From Bog-756 sp963833585 (GTDB lineage Bacteria > Actinomycetota > Acidimicrobiia > Acidimicrobiales > RAAP-2): DNA of 64,000 nt. The translations under genes and the position numbers were made by a program. Position 1 is the stretch's first letter. Every line of letters starts with the position of its first letter. The notes beneath the pieces are model-generated. The model was given only the letters and a program-made list of their open reading frames with translations. It was not told the origin of the DNA and made no database searches. This document shows positions 25,430 through 35,187 of the stretch, piece after piece. Location: the NCBI GenBank assembly GCA_963833585.1, contig CAWHYF010000001.1, forward strand, positions 372,001-436,000, written 5' to 3'.

Positions 25430-26809
25430 ATGGTGCTCGCGGCCCAAGTCCCCTCGCAGCCGATCGTCGCCCTGGTGGTGGCGGTGGTCCTGTTCGGACT
25501 GGGACGGATGGTCATCCGCCGGGTGGCCTTCGCCGAGGCGAACCCCTGGTTGGTCAAGATCCTGACCGCGAGCCTCATCCTCCACCTGGTGGCCGCGCCG
25601 GGTCAGATCTTCGTGGTCAACCACTACTACCACGGGATCGCCGACTGGATCCGCTACACCCACCAGGGGGCGGCCCTGGCGCCCAATTTCCGGCACTTCA
25701 ACTTCACGACGGCCGGAGCCAACGTTCGCCAGATCGTCAACGACGGCTCGGTGAGCATTGCCACCGGCATCGTGATGGCCATCGTCGGAGTGAACCAGCT
25801 GGCCACGTTCCTGGTCTTCAGCTGGCTCTCGTTCATCGGCGCCATCTTCTTCTTCCGGGCCTTCTCCCTGACCTTCGCGGGTGGTGACCACCGCCACTAC
25901 GCCAGGATGCTCTTCTTCCTTCCGTCGCTGATCTTCTGGACCGCCGACGTCTCGAAGGAGTCGATCATGATGTTCGCCCTGGGGTTGACCGCCTACGGGG
26001 CGGCCAAGTTCCTGGCCCGGAAGCCCGGTGGGCTGGTCCTGGTGGTGCCCGGCGTGTTCATCGGGGCTTACGTCCGGCCCAACGAGCTGCTGTTGATCCT
26101 GGCCGGGTTCGCCGTGGCCATGATGGTCCCCACCGCCGCCGCCAGGCGGCAGCTCGGTGGGGTGCGACGCCTGGTCTCCCTGGCCTTCCTGGCGGGGCTA
26201 TTGGCCATCGCGGTGGGCGTGACCTTCCACTACCTGCACGGCGGCGCCGGGGGCTCCCTCTCGCTCCAGCAGACCAACGCCAACAACCAGGGATCCGGAC
26301 TCGGGTTCGGGAGCAGCGGAGTGCCCTACTCCACCAATCTGGCCACCTACCCGCGGGACATCTACGAGATGCTGTTCAATCCATTGCCCTACAATTTCCA
26401 CGGCTTCGGCGAGCTCGTGGCGGCCGGCGAGAACTCCGTCATCCTGGTCCTCATCGTGATGTCGTACCGGAATCTCCGCATGGTGCCGCGGGCGTCCTTC
26501 GCCCGGCCCTACGTGATGCTGTGCCTCGTCTACACGGGAACCTTCATCTACACGTTCGCCGCACTCGGCAACCTGGGCCTGATCGAGCGGGAGCGGACCA
26601 TGATGTTCCCCTTCCTCCTGGTCCTCATGGCCGTGCCGAGGGCTCCCAAGCACCGGCCCCCCCGCTACGAGTGGGAGCTGCGCCGCCGGGCCAGGCTCCA
26701 GCTCCGCGCCGCCACCGAGCACGCGCGGGCCCGGCGGCGGATCCTGGCCGGCCCGACCGGCCCGACCGGCCCGACCGGCCCGCCGGCCGACCCGGCGTCG
26801 GGCGGATGA
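25430..26809 (+). CDS. multi-pass membrane protein of the glycan locus, function unknown (possible polymerase)
   Basis: A 459-residue protein with about nine to ten hydrophobic helices, an external loop around residues 55-100 and 265-310, and a basic Arg-rich cytoplasmic tail ending in a GPT repeat. I recognise no diagnostic motif. Its place directly after the Wzz-like gene (23 bp) is where a Wzy-type polymerase or a membrane glycosyltransferase often sits, so polymerase is a reasonable guess only. The RPNE motif in a cytoplasmic loop (YVRPNELLLIL) resembles loops of membrane glycosyltransferases. The ATG has no strong ribosome site. Confidence 0.65.
   Translation: MVLAAQVPSQPIVALVVAVVLFGLGRMVIRRVAFAEANPWLVKILTASLILHLVAAPGQIFVVNHYYHGIADWIRYTHQGAALAPNFRHFNFTTAGANVRQIVNDGSVSIATGIVMAIVGVNQLATFLVFSWLSFIGAIFFFRAFSLTFAGGDHRHYARMLFFLPSLIFWTADVSKESIMMFALGLTAYGAAKFLARKPGGLVLVVPGVFIGAYVRPNELLLILAGFAVAMMVPTAAARRQLGGVRRLVSLAFLAGLLAIAVGVTFHYLHGGAGGSLSLQQTNANNQGSGLGFGSSGVPYSTNLATYPRDIYEMLFNPLPYNFHGFGELVAAGENSVILVLIVMSYRNLRMVPRASFARPYVMLCLVYTGTFIYTFAALGNLGLIERERTMMFPFLLVLMAVPRAPKHRPPRYEWELRRRARLQLRAATEHARARRRILAGPTGPTGPTGPPADPASGG
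26748..26782 (+). repeat. 9-bp tandem repeat encoding GPT
   Basis: Three copies of ccggcccga plus a partial fourth, at the 3' end of the membrane-protein gene. They encode a short collagen-like GPTGPTGPTGPP tail. Confidence 0.7.
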
Positions 26810-26920
26810 CCGGTCGCGACACCGCCGGCCCGTCCTTCCCGGGGCCCCGGGGGGCGCGATGCCGGCCGGAGGCACCCGGACCCTGAGGTCTGTGGACCGG
26901 CCTGGAAGTGTGATCGGGGG

Positions 26921-28117
26921 CTACGCCCGGACCCGGCCGGACCGACGCCCCCGCCCGGCCCGGCCCAGGAGCGGCGTGAGGAGGTCCAGCCACGCCCGAG
27001 CCACCGCATCCAGACTGAACCGCTCCACCCCCCGCTGCCGGGCCGCCCGACCCAGCCGGCGCCGCAGCGCCCGGTCCCCGACCAGACCGCCGGTGGCGGT
27101 GACCAGTGCCTCGAGATCGTCGCCCGGTACCACCAGCCCGGTCACGCCGTCCTCCACGATCGAGCGCACCCCGGGGACGGCGGTGGCCACCACCGGCAGT
27201 CCGGACAGGCCGGCCTCGATCAGCACGCCCGGCAGGCCCTCACCCTCGGGCCGGCTGGGGAACACCAGAAGGTCCGCCTGCCGCATCTGCTCGGCCACGT
27301 CCGACCGCGCGCCCGCCAACTCGACCCGGGCCTTCTCCGCCGGCAGGGCCAGGGCGTCCCGCAGCGGGCCGTCCCCGATCACCGTGGCCCGGAGATCCAG
27401 GCCACGGGCCCGAAGCGCCGCCACCGCTTCGATGAAGCGATCGGGCCGTTTTCCCGATGTCAGGGCCCCCACGAAGAGTAGGTGGGGCGGAGCGTCGTCG
27501 AGAGGGCTGCGGTCGCTGGCGGCAGGGTGGAACACCGCGGGATCCCGGCCGTTGGGGGTCACCACCACCCTCCCGGGTGGAACCCCGAGACGCTCGATGC
27601 ACTCGTCGCGCACCTCCTCCCCCTCGGCGGCAATCACGTCGGCCCTTCCGAGCAGGGTGCGCCACAGCCGGAGCTGGGATGCCCGATCCGAACCGGAGTA
27701 GGTCCCGATGGCGTAGTAGGCCAGTGGACGCCGCCGACCGGCCATGGCCGGGACCAGGTACTTGAGGGGTTCGCTGCCGTGGGCCACCACCACCTCGGGA
27801 TCCATCTCGCCGAGCGCGCCGCGTAGCCGGAGGACCAGTCGTCCGTCGAACCCGACGGCCGGGGTATCGCCCCCGGGCTGCTCGAGCGAACGGTCCACCA
27901 CCACGTCGTCGGGACCGGCGAACAGGCTGAGCACCCGATGGTGCCGCACTCCCGGGAGATCGAGCTGGTCGGCCAGGGCCCGAGCCTCACGTTGTGCGCC
28001 GCGGGCCCGTGCGGTCGGGATCACGTGCAGCACCAGGGGCACGTCGATGGCTGGGAATCCCTGATCCATGCGGTCGGTCATGCGGTCGGTCATGCGGTCG
28101 GTCATGCGGTCGGTCAT
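26921..28117 (-). CDS. glycosyltransferase family 4 (GT-B), start uncertain
   Basis: A GT-B glycosyltransferase. The N-terminal half starts LVLHVIPTARARGAQREARAL; the C-terminal donor domain shows VVVTPNGRDPAVF, LLFVGALTSGKRPDRFIEAV, LLVFPSRPEGEGLPGVLIEAGLSGLPVVAT (the EX7E-type segment) and GVTGLVVPGDD. It would add a sugar from an NDP donor to the growing chain on the cytoplasmic face. The 5' end contains four 12-bp repeats that give MTDR units, so five in-frame ATG codons lie within 50 bp, and further starts exist at 28162 and 28198. None has a clear ribosome site. The conserved part begins near residue 25. Confidence 0.85.
   Translation of the reverse strand: MTDRMTDRMTDRMTDRMDQGFPAIDVPLVLHVIPTARARGAQREARALADQLDLPGVRHHRVLSLFAGPDDVVVDRSLEQPGGDTPAVGFDGRLVLRLRGALGEMDPEVVVAHGSEPLKYLVPAMAGRRRPLAYYAIGTYSGSDRASQLRLWRTLLGRADVIAAEGEEVRDECIERLGVPPGRVVVTPNGRDPAVFHPAASDRSPLDDAPPHLLFVGALTSGKRPDRFIEAVAALRARGLDLRATVIGDGPLRDALALPAEKARVELAGARSDVAEQMRQADLLVFPSRPEGEGLPGVLIEAGLSGLPVVATAVPGVRSIVEDGVTGLVVPGDDLEALVTATGGLVGDRALRRRLGRAARQRGVERFSLDAVARAWLDLLTPLLGRAGRGRRSGRVRA
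28067..28114. repeat. four perfect 12-bp tandem repeats over the 5' end of a glycosyltransferase gene
   Basis: catgcggtcggt is repeated four times (28067-28114), with a partial fifth copy. On the minus strand each unit encodes MTDR and offers an ATG, so the repeat array multiplies in-frame start codons. Confidence 0.9.
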
Positions 28118-28292
28118 GCGGGTTTGGCCGCCGTGCCGCACCCGGCCTGCGACCGGCGTCATGGTACCAGCCGGGTCCGGACCGACCTCCGCTACCATCG
28201 GCGTGTTCCGCAGACCACCCAGGGGTGTGGTGGCGCAGGAGGGGACCGGGCCTGACCCGGACCAGGCGGGCCGGAGGGCGGAGTAGGGGACG

Positions 28293-29533
28293 ATGGGTGC
28301 CGGGGTGTCGATGAGGACTTTGGTGATCGCCGGCGACTACCCGTGGCCGGAGGACCGCGGTCCGCGGCTACGGCTGTCCATGGTCCTGCGCGGCCTGCGG
28401 CGGTGCGGACCGGTCGAACTGTTCTCGGCGGTCTCCAACCTCCGGACCGACATCGATGCCCCCGATCCTTCGCTCGGACTGGACCGGGTGTCATGGGTCG
28501 GCTTCGACAACCGGCCTCCGACCGGGGTCCGACTGGCCCCCAGCCTGGCCCGGGCGGGGTTGCCGCTGGGCCTGCCCTGGCAGGACGGTCCGACCGTCCG
28601 ACGGGCCCTGGCCCGGTTCGCTTCGGGCCGCTACGACCTGGTCTGGTGCTTCGGGGCCCGGCCCTGGGTGCTGTCCGGCGAACCGAGCCTGGCCCCGACG
28701 GTCCTCGATCTCGACGACCTCGAGGACCAGAAGATCCTGGGGCGCCTGGCCGTGCCACGTCCGACGCCGGAGTCACGGGTCGATCGGGCTCGACGGTCCG
28801 GGGGCGAGCTCGTGTCCCGCGAGGAGGTCCGGCGGTGGCAACGTCTGCACCGCCGCGCCGGGCGGCGGGCCTCGGCGGTGGTGGTCTGCAGCGAGATCGA
28901 CGCCGAGCGGGCCCGTGGCAGCGGCGTGGAACGGGTGGCCGTCATCCCCAACGGCTACCGCTGGGTGGACCATCCCGTGGGCCGGGAGACGGTGGGCCGT
29001 CCTCCCACCGTCTTGTTCCAAGGGCTCCTCCGCTACCCGCCCAACATCGAAGCCGCCCGGTGGCTGGCCCGCGAGGTGGCGCCGCGGCTGCGGGACCGGG
29101 TCCCGGATGTGGAGGTGCGGCTGGTGGGGGAGCACGGCCCGGAACTGGAGGACCTCCACGATCCGCCCCGCGTCTCGGTGGTGGGTCGGGTCCCGGACAT
29201 GGCCGACGAGCTCGCCGGGGTCGACCTGGTGGTCGTGCCGGTGCGCTACGGCAGCGGGACCCGGGTCAAGATCCTGGAGGCCTTCGCCCAACGGATCCCG
29301 GTCGTGTCCACCTCGGTCGGGGCGGAGGGCATCGGCGCGTGGACGGGGTCCACCTGCTCGTCGGCGACGACGCCCCGGCGCTGGCCGAGGCGTGCGTCCG
29401 TCTGCTGACCGAGCCCGTCCTGCGCCGCTCGGTGGCCGACGCCGCCCACCACCTGTTCGAGGAGCGATTCTGCTCCGAGGTGGTCGAGGAGGAGGTGGCC
29501 CGGCTGGCCCGTGAGGTGGCCGCCTCGGGGTGA
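28293..29533 (+). CDS. glycosyltransferase (GT4-like), frameshifted near 29337
   Basis: The protein opens with RTLVIAGDYPWPEDRGPRLRL (start ATG 28293, or 28311) and has a GT-B donor domain: VAVIPNGYRWVDH, TVLFQGLLRYPPNIEAARWLAREVAP, VVGRVPDMADELAGVDLVVVPVRYGSGTRVKILEAFAQRIPVVST. Right after SVGAEGIG the sense moves to another frame (VDGVHLLVGDDAPALAEACVRLL) and continues to the stop at 29533. One missing base in ggcatcggcgcgtggac explains it; as written the first frame stops at 29408 with nonsense. The pattern matches glycosyltransferases that end with a GAEGLxxxxGxxxLxAD segment. Role: sugar addition in the glycan locus. Confidence 0.8.
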
Positions 29534-29575
29534 GCATCGCTCGCATCGTGCCCGGTCGGCGCGCGGCCTTCCGAC

Positions 29576-30743
29576 CTACCCGGGAGCGGACCAGGAGTTC
29601 CCGGTAGATCTGCTCGATCTCGCCGGCTGGCCCGGGCCACGTCGAAGGTGACGCTCTCGGCGGCGGCGGCCTCCCCCAGCCGGTGGCGCAGTCCCGGATC
29701 CCCGCTCAGCCGCTCCAGGGCGTCGACCAGCGCCTCGGGGTCGCCGGGAGGGACCAGCAGACCGTTGACCCCGTCGGTGATCACCTGGGGAACACCACCC
29801 ACCGTGGTGGCCACGATGACGGCGCCCACGCTGGTGGCTTCCATGAGGACGACCGGCAGGCCCTCCTGGTGGGAGGGGAGGACCACGATGTCGGCCGCGG
29901 TCAGCAGGGCCAGGGCGTCACGGCGGTGGCCGAGGAACCGGAACCGCTCGCCGAGACCGAGGGCCCGGTGCCGGTCGGCCAGCGCCGGGGCCTGGTCTCC
30001 CTGCCCGGCCGCCACGAACCACAACGGGAGGTGGCGGAGGCCCGACCGGTGGGCCGTCTCCAACAGCACGTCATACCCCTTCTCCGACCGCAGGTTGGCC
30101 ACGGTCACGGCCAGCAGTTCCCCGTTGGGTATCCCCAGTTCGGCCCGCACCGCGCTCCGCACCTCGTGGCGGCGGGCCACCATGGCGCGGGAAGGGCCGA
30201 GATCCACGCCGTGGACCAGTACCCGGGCTCGGGGGCGAAGGGCGGGGGGAGCGCCTGCTCGGCGGCGCCGGACACCGCCAGCAGGGCGCCGTCCCGAGTG
30301 ACCGTGGCCCGGTTGAGCAGCTTGACCAGCGGGGAGACCTTGTTCCACAGGCTGTGCTCGGTGTACACCGTCACCGGTCGCCGTTGGCGGGGGAGGGTCA
30401 GCACCACCAGGCGGCCCAGGGCGGCGGTATAGGGAAGATGGAAGTGCACGATGGCATAGCGGCCCTCGACGAGGAGCCGGCGGAACGAGGCCAGCCATCG
30501 GAGGTCCAGGCTCCGCCCGGCACCGAGGTCGTGGACCGGGGTCCCGGCGGCCCGGAGCTCGCCGGCCAGGTCGTCGGAGCCGGACAGGACGAAGGCCACC
30601 TCGTAGCGGAAGGCCCGGTGGTCGCCGGTCGCGACGCTGTCGACCAGCAGCCGCTCGGCCCCCCCGTGGCCTAGCCCCTTGATGGCCAGGAGGACCCGGA
30701 CCGGTTCCGGCACCGCGGCAGACGGGTCCCCGGGCTCCGGCAC
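29576..30743 (-). CDS. glycosyltransferase family 4, with several frameshifts
   Basis: The start GTG at 30743 is supported by a TATCAT box 6 nt before it. The first frame gives RVLLAIKGLGHGGAERLLVDSV and the acceptor domain up to LPPPFAP; near 30230 the sense changes frame and gives HGVDLGPSRAM, VTVANLRSEKGYDVLLE and IVVLPSHQEGLPVVLMEATSVGAVIVATTVGGVPQVITDGVNGLLVPPGD. Near 29625 it changes again (EIEQIYRELLVRS). The C-terminus probably ends at a TAG at 29576-29578, which would need one more indel, so the 3' end is uncertain. The motifs are those of GT4 enzymes that act on polysaccharides. Convergent with the preceding glycosyltransferase. Confidence 0.7.
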
Positions 30744-30749
30744 ACGACG

Positions 30750-30755
30750 ATGATA
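30750..30755 (-). promoter_or_regulatory. putative -10 box (TATCAT), leaderless promoter
   Basis: On the minus strand TATCAT ends 6 nt before the GTG at 30743 and so fixes the start of the glycosyltransferase gene. Confidence 0.45.
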
Positions 30756-30780
30756 GCGGTGGCGGGGGAGGTGCCCCCTG

Positions 30781-30792
30781 GCCTGATCAGGC
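30781..30792. promoter_or_regulatory. 12-bp palindrome between divergent promoters
   Basis: gcctgatcaggc is a perfect inverted repeat between the two -10 boxes (30750-30755 minus, 30858-30863 plus) of divergent glycan genes. It may be an operator acting on one or both. Confidence 0.4.
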
Positions 30793-30857
30793 AGGATCGC
30801 GATAGCCTGTAGGGCCTGGCTAACATGTGGTGGGGTCGGTCCTCGGGACCAGGGGGG

Positions 30858-30863
30858 TAGTGT
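30858..30863 (+). promoter_or_regulatory. putative -10 box (TAGTGT) of the ABC-exporter operon
   Basis: TAGTGT ends 6 nt before the ATG at 30870, the leaderless layout found at other genes here. Confidence 0.45.
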
Positions 30864-30869
30864 CGGTCG

Positions 30870-31857
30870 ATGACTGTCGTGGATTCGACGTGGGGCGACG
30901 TCCTGATCGAGCCCGACGTCTCTGCCGTGCCGGCAGAGCCGTCCGACGACATCATTTACAACCACCAGGTCCAGTACCTCGACTCGATCCGGAACCTGTG
31001 GGCGCACCGGGACATCATCTACACCCTGGCCGAACGGGACTTCCGGGCCCAGTACAAGCAGGCCTCGCTGGGCATTCTGTGGGCCGTGCTGAGCCCGGTG
31101 GCCACCCTGGTGATCTTCGTGGTCATCTTCTCCCGGGTGAAGTCCTTCGGGAGCCAGGGTCTGCCCTACGCGCTCTACGCCTTCGTGGGCATCCTGTGCT
31201 GGAGCTTCTTCGCCTCGGCGTTGGGGAACGGGGGCCAGTCCCTGCTGTGCGAACAAGGCGTTGCTGGCCAAGACCCAGTTCCCCCGGGAGTGCTTCCCCC
31301 TGGAGACCCTGTGCGTCAACGCCCTCAACACCATGCTGTCCTGGATCCCACTGGCGCTGTTGTTCGTGATCTTCGGGCGGGCACCGCGGCTGGCCACCCT
31401 CTGGGTCCCGCTGTTCATGGTCATCGAGGTCGTGTTCGCCGTCGGGGTGGCCATGGCCATCTCCAGCATCATCATCCAGATGCGTGACCTGATGCAGGTG
31501 CTGCCCATCATCACCTCACTGGGATTGTTCGCCACCCCGGTCATCTGGCCTTTCACCAGCATCCCCTCCTCGTACCACCTGACCGGCGGACGCCTGGTCC
31601 ACACCACGACGGTGGTGGCCGGGCACGTCCACCACCACGCCCACTGGGTCGGAGGGATCACCATCAACCTGCAGATGGTCTACGGCTTCTTCAATCCGCT
31701 CGGCCCGATCATCGCCAACGCCCGCAACACCATGCTCCTGGGCCACGCCCCCGAGTGGAATCTGATCGGCATCGCCACGCTCGGGGCGATCACCTATCTG
31801 CTCGTGGGGTACCGGATCTTCAAGAAGCTGGAGGTGAACTTTGCCGACATTGCCTGA
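30870..31857 (+). CDS. ABC-2 type polysaccharide export permease (Wzm/TagG-like), frameshifted near 31248
   Basis: The first frame gives a cytoplasmic N-terminus with LWAHRDIIYTLAERDFRAQYKQASLGILWAVLSPV, the hallmark of ABC-2 polysaccharide/teichoic acid exporters, and the first helices. At about 31248 (ctgctgtgcgaacaag) the sense shifts to the next frame: NKALLAKTQFPRECFPL and four more helices, ending LGYRIFKKLEVNFADIA-like at 31857. One extra base accounts for it; as written the first frame would stop at 31487. An unusual His-rich loop (GHVHHHAHW) lies near the middle of the second half. It forms the membrane part of the exporter with the ATPase that follows. Confidence 0.85.
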
Positions 31858-33034
31858 CGGTGCCATCGAGATCGAGGAGGTGTGGAAGAAGTTCCGGGCC
31901 GACAAGACGGTGCCCAAGTTCTACGACCAGTTGAAGCGGTTCGGGAAGTCGATCGGCACCGGGGCCCGCCACGAGTACCGCTGGGTGCTGAAGGACGTCT
32001 CCCTGGAGGTGCCGCCGGGCGGGACCCTGGGCTTGATCGGGATCAACGGATCGGGCAAGACCACCCTCCTCAAGATCATCAGCCAGATGACCTACCAGTC
32101 GGCCGGGCGGTGCGATGTCGAGGGCCGGCTCGGGGCCCTGCTGAACGTGACGAGCGGCATCCACCCGGAACTGACCGGCAAGGAGAACATCTATCTCTAC
32201 GGCGCGGTGATGGGGATGGGCCGCCAGACCATCCGGGACCGGTTCGACGAGATCGTCGAATTCGCCGGTCTCGCCGACGCCATCAACCGGCAGGTCAAGT
32301 TCTACTCCTTGGGTATGCAGATGCGACTGGGCTTCACGGTTGCCGCATTCCTCGAGCCGGACATTCTCCTGGTGGACGAGGTGCTGTCGGTGGGCGACGC
32401 CAACTTCCAGCAGAAGTGCCTCAAGCGGATCGGGGAGATCGTGCGGCAGGGCACCACCCTGCTCTACGTCTCGCACGACCTGGCCTCGGTCGAGGCGTCG
32501 TGCTCCAAGGCGGTGTGGCTGGCCGACGCCGTCGTGCAGGCGGCCGGACCGACCCGGGACGTCGTGGCCAAGTACCGGGCCGCAGTGGAACAGAATGCCG
32601 CCCTGGTCACCTCGACCGAGGGAGTCGTCCAGGTGCTCAAGTGCGAGATCGAAGCGGCCGACGGCGGCCAGATTCGCTCCGAGGTCGATCTCGACGTCCG
32701 TCTGACCCTGACCTCGCCCGAGCCGCTCGATGCCAACTTCTTCATCGGGGTGTCCCAGGGCACCGCCTTCCCCATGTTCATCGTGCGCTACAGCGGGTCC
32801 TTCCCGGCCGGGGACTTCGAGGTGACCTGCCGCCTCCATCACGTGCCGTTGGCCAAGGGCCACTACTCGCTGTGGCCGGCCATGTCCGGACACGCCGGAG
32901 GCAAGGGAAAGCCGCTACTGCCGTGGCGCCCGGTGATGTCCTTCGACCTGATGGGACCGGAGTCGTGGAACCCACCCGAAGGCGTCATGGTCATGTCCCC
33001 GGTCTTCGTGGGTGCCGACTGGGAGGTCAACTGA
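31841..33034 (+). CDS. ABC transporter ATP-binding protein, polysaccharide exporter (Wzt/TagH-like) with C-terminal domain
   Basis: A 397-residue ATPase. Walker A is GINGSGKTT (near residue 68), the signature region is KFYSLGMQMRLGFTVAAFLEPDILLVDEVLSVGD (with Walker B ILLVDE), and the switch His is in YVSHD. Residues about 250-397 form a beta-rich extra domain like that of Wzt proteins, which reads the modified end of the finished chain. The TTG start is unusual but strongly supported by GGAGGTGA 3-4 nt earlier, and the gene overlaps the permease end by 17 bp. The Wzt-type tail implies that chain termination by capping decides export. Confidence 0.9.
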   Translation: MPTLPDGAIEIEEVWKKFRADKTVPKFYDQLKRFGKSIGTGARHEYRWVLKDVSLEVPPGGTLGLIGINGSGKTTLLKIISQMTYQSAGRCDVEGRLGALLNVTSGIHPELTGKENIYLYGAVMGMGRQTIRDRFDEIVEFAGLADAINRQVKFYSLGMQMRLGFTVAAFLEPDILLVDEVLSVGDANFQQKCLKRIGEIVRQGTTLLYVSHDLASVEASCSKAVWLADAVVQAAGPTRDVVAKYRAAVEQNAALVTSTEGVVQVLKCEIEAADGGQIRSEVDLDVRLTLTSPEPLDANFFIGVSQGTAFPMFIVRYSGSFPAGDFEVTCRLHHVPLAKGHYSLWPAMSGHAGGKGKPLLPWRPVMSFDLMGPESWNPPEGVMVMSPVFVGADWEVN

Positions 33035-33090
33035 GGTCGTCCCGGTGTCCGCCGCCGGTAGCGCCCGCCGGCGCGGGGCGTCCGAGCGGC

Positions 33091-33930
33091 TCAGGGGAAG
33101 AAGACCCGCTCCCGAAGCGAGCCGGCAAGTCTCCCGGTGCGCATCCCCGCCGCCCGGGCCCACTCGATCCGCTGGCCCCCCGCCCGGGCCAGGCGGGGGG
33201 AGAGCACCACCAGCCACAGCCACGACTTGGCCGCTCCACCGAGATTCCGCTTGGCCCCGGTCCGCCGGTGCCGTCGGTACAGGGCCGGGCCGCTCCGTCC
33301 GTACGCCGCCGCCTGCCGGAACACCTCCTGGAACCCCGGGCGCTCCCGTTTGGCCACCACGGCACCGAATTCGATGACGAACCGGTAGCCCTCCAGCTGC
33401 AGCCGCCAGCACAGGTCGATGTCCTCGCCGATGAGGAGCTCCTCGGCGAACCCGCCCACTGACTCGAAGGCCTCCCGACGCACGGCCAGGTTGGCACCGA
33501 GGCCCGCGGGCAGGAAGCCGAGCTGGCGCATGGACGCCGGTTTGGGCGGTGAGGCGTCGAGTCCGTTGAGTGACCAGAAGTCGAAGACCCCGGCCACGAC
33601 GTCCACCTCGGTCAGGGCCCGGGCGCAGCTGGCCAGCCAGCCGGGCTGCACGACGTCGTCCGCGTCACAGAAGAGCAGCAGGTCGCCGCGAGCCGCCCTG
33701 ACCCCGGCGTTGCGGGCCGCCGGAGCACCGTGGATCGTGGCGGCGTCGAGGCACCGGATCCACGGGTAACGCTCGGCCCAGCGGGCGGCCAGACCAGCGC
33801 TGTCGTCCGTCGAGCCGTTGTCGCAGATGATCAACTCCCACGGGTCCGGGTACTCCTGCTCCACCAGGGCCCGGATCTGGTCCTCCAGCCAGGGTTGGCC
33901 GTTGCGGACCGGAACGATGACGCTGATCAT
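33091..33930 (-). CDS. glycosyltransferase family 2 (GT-A)
   Basis: A 279-residue GT-A enzyme. MISVIVPVRNGQPWLEDQI opens the nucleotide-binding fold, ELIICDNGSTDDSAGLA follows, and LLLFCDADDVVQPGW holds the DxD metal site near residue 90. FLPAGLGANLAVRREAFESVGGF and EDIDLCWRLQLEGY are the acceptor-binding signature of rhamnosyl-type GT2 enzymes. I chose the ATG at 33930 because it directly precedes the fold; the frame is open further upstream. It is convergent with the Wzt-like gene. Sugar and acceptor unknown. Confidence 0.88.
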   Translation of the reverse strand: MISVIVPVRNGQPWLEDQIRALVEQEYPDPWELIICDNGSTDDSAGLAARWAERYPWIRCLDAATIHGAPAARNAGVRAARGDLLLFCDADDVVQPGWLASCARALTEVDVVAGVFDFWSLNGLDASPPKPASMRQLGFLPAGLGANLAVRREAFESVGGFAEELLIGEDIDLCWRLQLEGYRFVIEFGAVVAKRERPGFQEVFRQAAAYGRSGPALYRRHRRTGAKRNLGGAAKSWLWLVVLSPRLARAGGQRIEWARAAGMRTGRLAGSLRERVFFP

Positions 33931-34164
33931 GTCCGAGGTCCGACCGCCGGGATCCGCCGACCGGGAGAGGTGAGCCGGGCCGTGCGCCGAGGAACCGTTC
34001 CGTGTCCGATCCCCACCCGGCGCCCTCCTGCTCCGTACCCCCCACGCCCACCACACGGCGAGTACTCCACTGTGTCAACTGCAGGCCAGCTACCACAGGC
34101 GACGCCGAAGGCATCGGCATGGCCGCCGCCATTCCTGCGGGTAGCCTAGCGTCGTGAGGGTGCG

Positions 34165-35172
34165 GTGACCACGGGGGAGCGGGAAAGCACGTCTGATGCC
34201 GCCTCCGTCCTGGCCCCGCCAGGCGTCACGGCGGTGGTCCTCACCTACCGCCGTCCCCATCTGGCGGGTGACGTGGTGCGGTCCCTGTTGGAAGCCGAGG
34301 GCTTCCCTCCCGGACGGGTCGTGGTGGTGGTGAACGGCGAGGGTGGCCTGGACGACCCCGCCCTCGAGGCTCGGGTCCGGATGGTCCGGCTCGGCCGGAA
34401 CACCGGTCCTGCCGGTGGCTTCCGGGCCGGGCTGGTGGCGGCCTTCGAGGACCCCGACACCCGGTGGGCCTACCTCTGCGAGGACGACGTCGGTCTGTTC
34501 TCGCTCCCCTCCCCCCGGGTGGGCGAGCTGCTCGATCGGGTCGCCCGCCGGGACGGTGGGCCGTTGCCGGTCGGTGCGGTGGTGGCCTACGGGCGGGTGT
34601 TCGTGGGCCGTGGCGCCCACACCCTGAACGTGGTCCCCCCGGTCGACGTCCCCGACGGGCTGGCCTCGGTGGACGTGGCCTGTTGGGGGGCCACCTTGGT
34701 GGCCAGAGCGGTGGTCGAAGCCGGGATCCTCCCGGACCCCGAGTGGTTCTTCGGCCTCGAGGACTTCGACTTCTTCTGCCGGGTGGGCCGGGCCGGGTTC
34801 GAGGTGCTCCTCGATGCGGTCGCCGCCGGCCAGGTGGCCGAGCAGCAGACCAACCAGGGACGGGACGACGCCCTCCGCCGGCGGAGGCCTACCGACGAAG
34901 CCGAAGCGTGGCGTTCCTACTACCATGCCCGGAACTCGTTCGCCCTGGCTCGCCGCCACGGGAAACCGAGCTGGTACGCGTGGAACCTGGCCTACGCGGC
35001 GCGGCAGTTCCAGAAGGCCCGCGGACGGGACCAACGGGTCGCCATCGTCCACGGCATCTGGGACGGTGCCCAGCGACGCATGGGAGAGCACCCCCGCTAC
35101 ACCCGTCAGCTGGGGGAGTTCGAACCCCTCCCGGAACGAGCCGATCCTTCGGGCGACCCCGCGCCCGGTTGA
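34165..35172 (+). CDS. glycosyltransferase family 2, galactofuranosyl/rhamnosyl-transferase-like
   Basis: A 335-residue GT-A enzyme. VTAVVLTYRRPHLAGDVVRSLL, NTGPAGGFRAGLVAAF and WAYLCEDDVGLF (with a D-rich metal site) match GT2 proteins of the galactofuranosyltransferase/rhamnosyltransferase group, as does the C-terminal AWRSYYHARNSFALARRHG. A TAGCCT box lies 17 nt before the GTG, giving a very short leader. It begins a plus-strand run (GT2 - asparagine synthetase - GT4 - deacetylase - methyltransferase) with small gaps. A related GT2 with the same NTGPAGG motif is at 44679-45548. Confidence 0.85.
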   Translation: MTTGERESTSDAASVLAPPGVTAVVLTYRRPHLAGDVVRSLLEAEGFPPGRVVVVVNGEGGLDDPALEARVRMVRLGRNTGPAGGFRAGLVAAFEDPDTRWAYLCEDDVGLFSLPSPRVGELLDRVARRDGGPLPVGAVVAYGRVFVGRGAHTLNVVPPVDVPDGLASVDVACWGATLVARAVVEAGILPDPEWFFGLEDFDFFCRVGRAGFEVLLDAVAAGQVAEQQTNQGRDDALRRRRPTDEAEAWRSYYHARNSFALARRHGKPSWYAWNLAYAARQFQKARGRDQRVAIVHGIWDGAQRRMGEHPRYTRQLGEFEPLPERADPSGDPAPG

Positions 35173-35187
35173 TGGGGGACTGAGCCG

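Noticed and set aside
28067..28114. Direct repeats considered as a CRISPR array.
   Set aside because: 12-bp perfect tandem units with no spacers, inside a coding region.
31246..31250. Programmed ribosomal frameshifting in the exporter permease.
   Set aside because: No slippery heptamer or downstream pseudoknot is evident and similar shifts occur in unrelated genes, so a sequence error is simpler.
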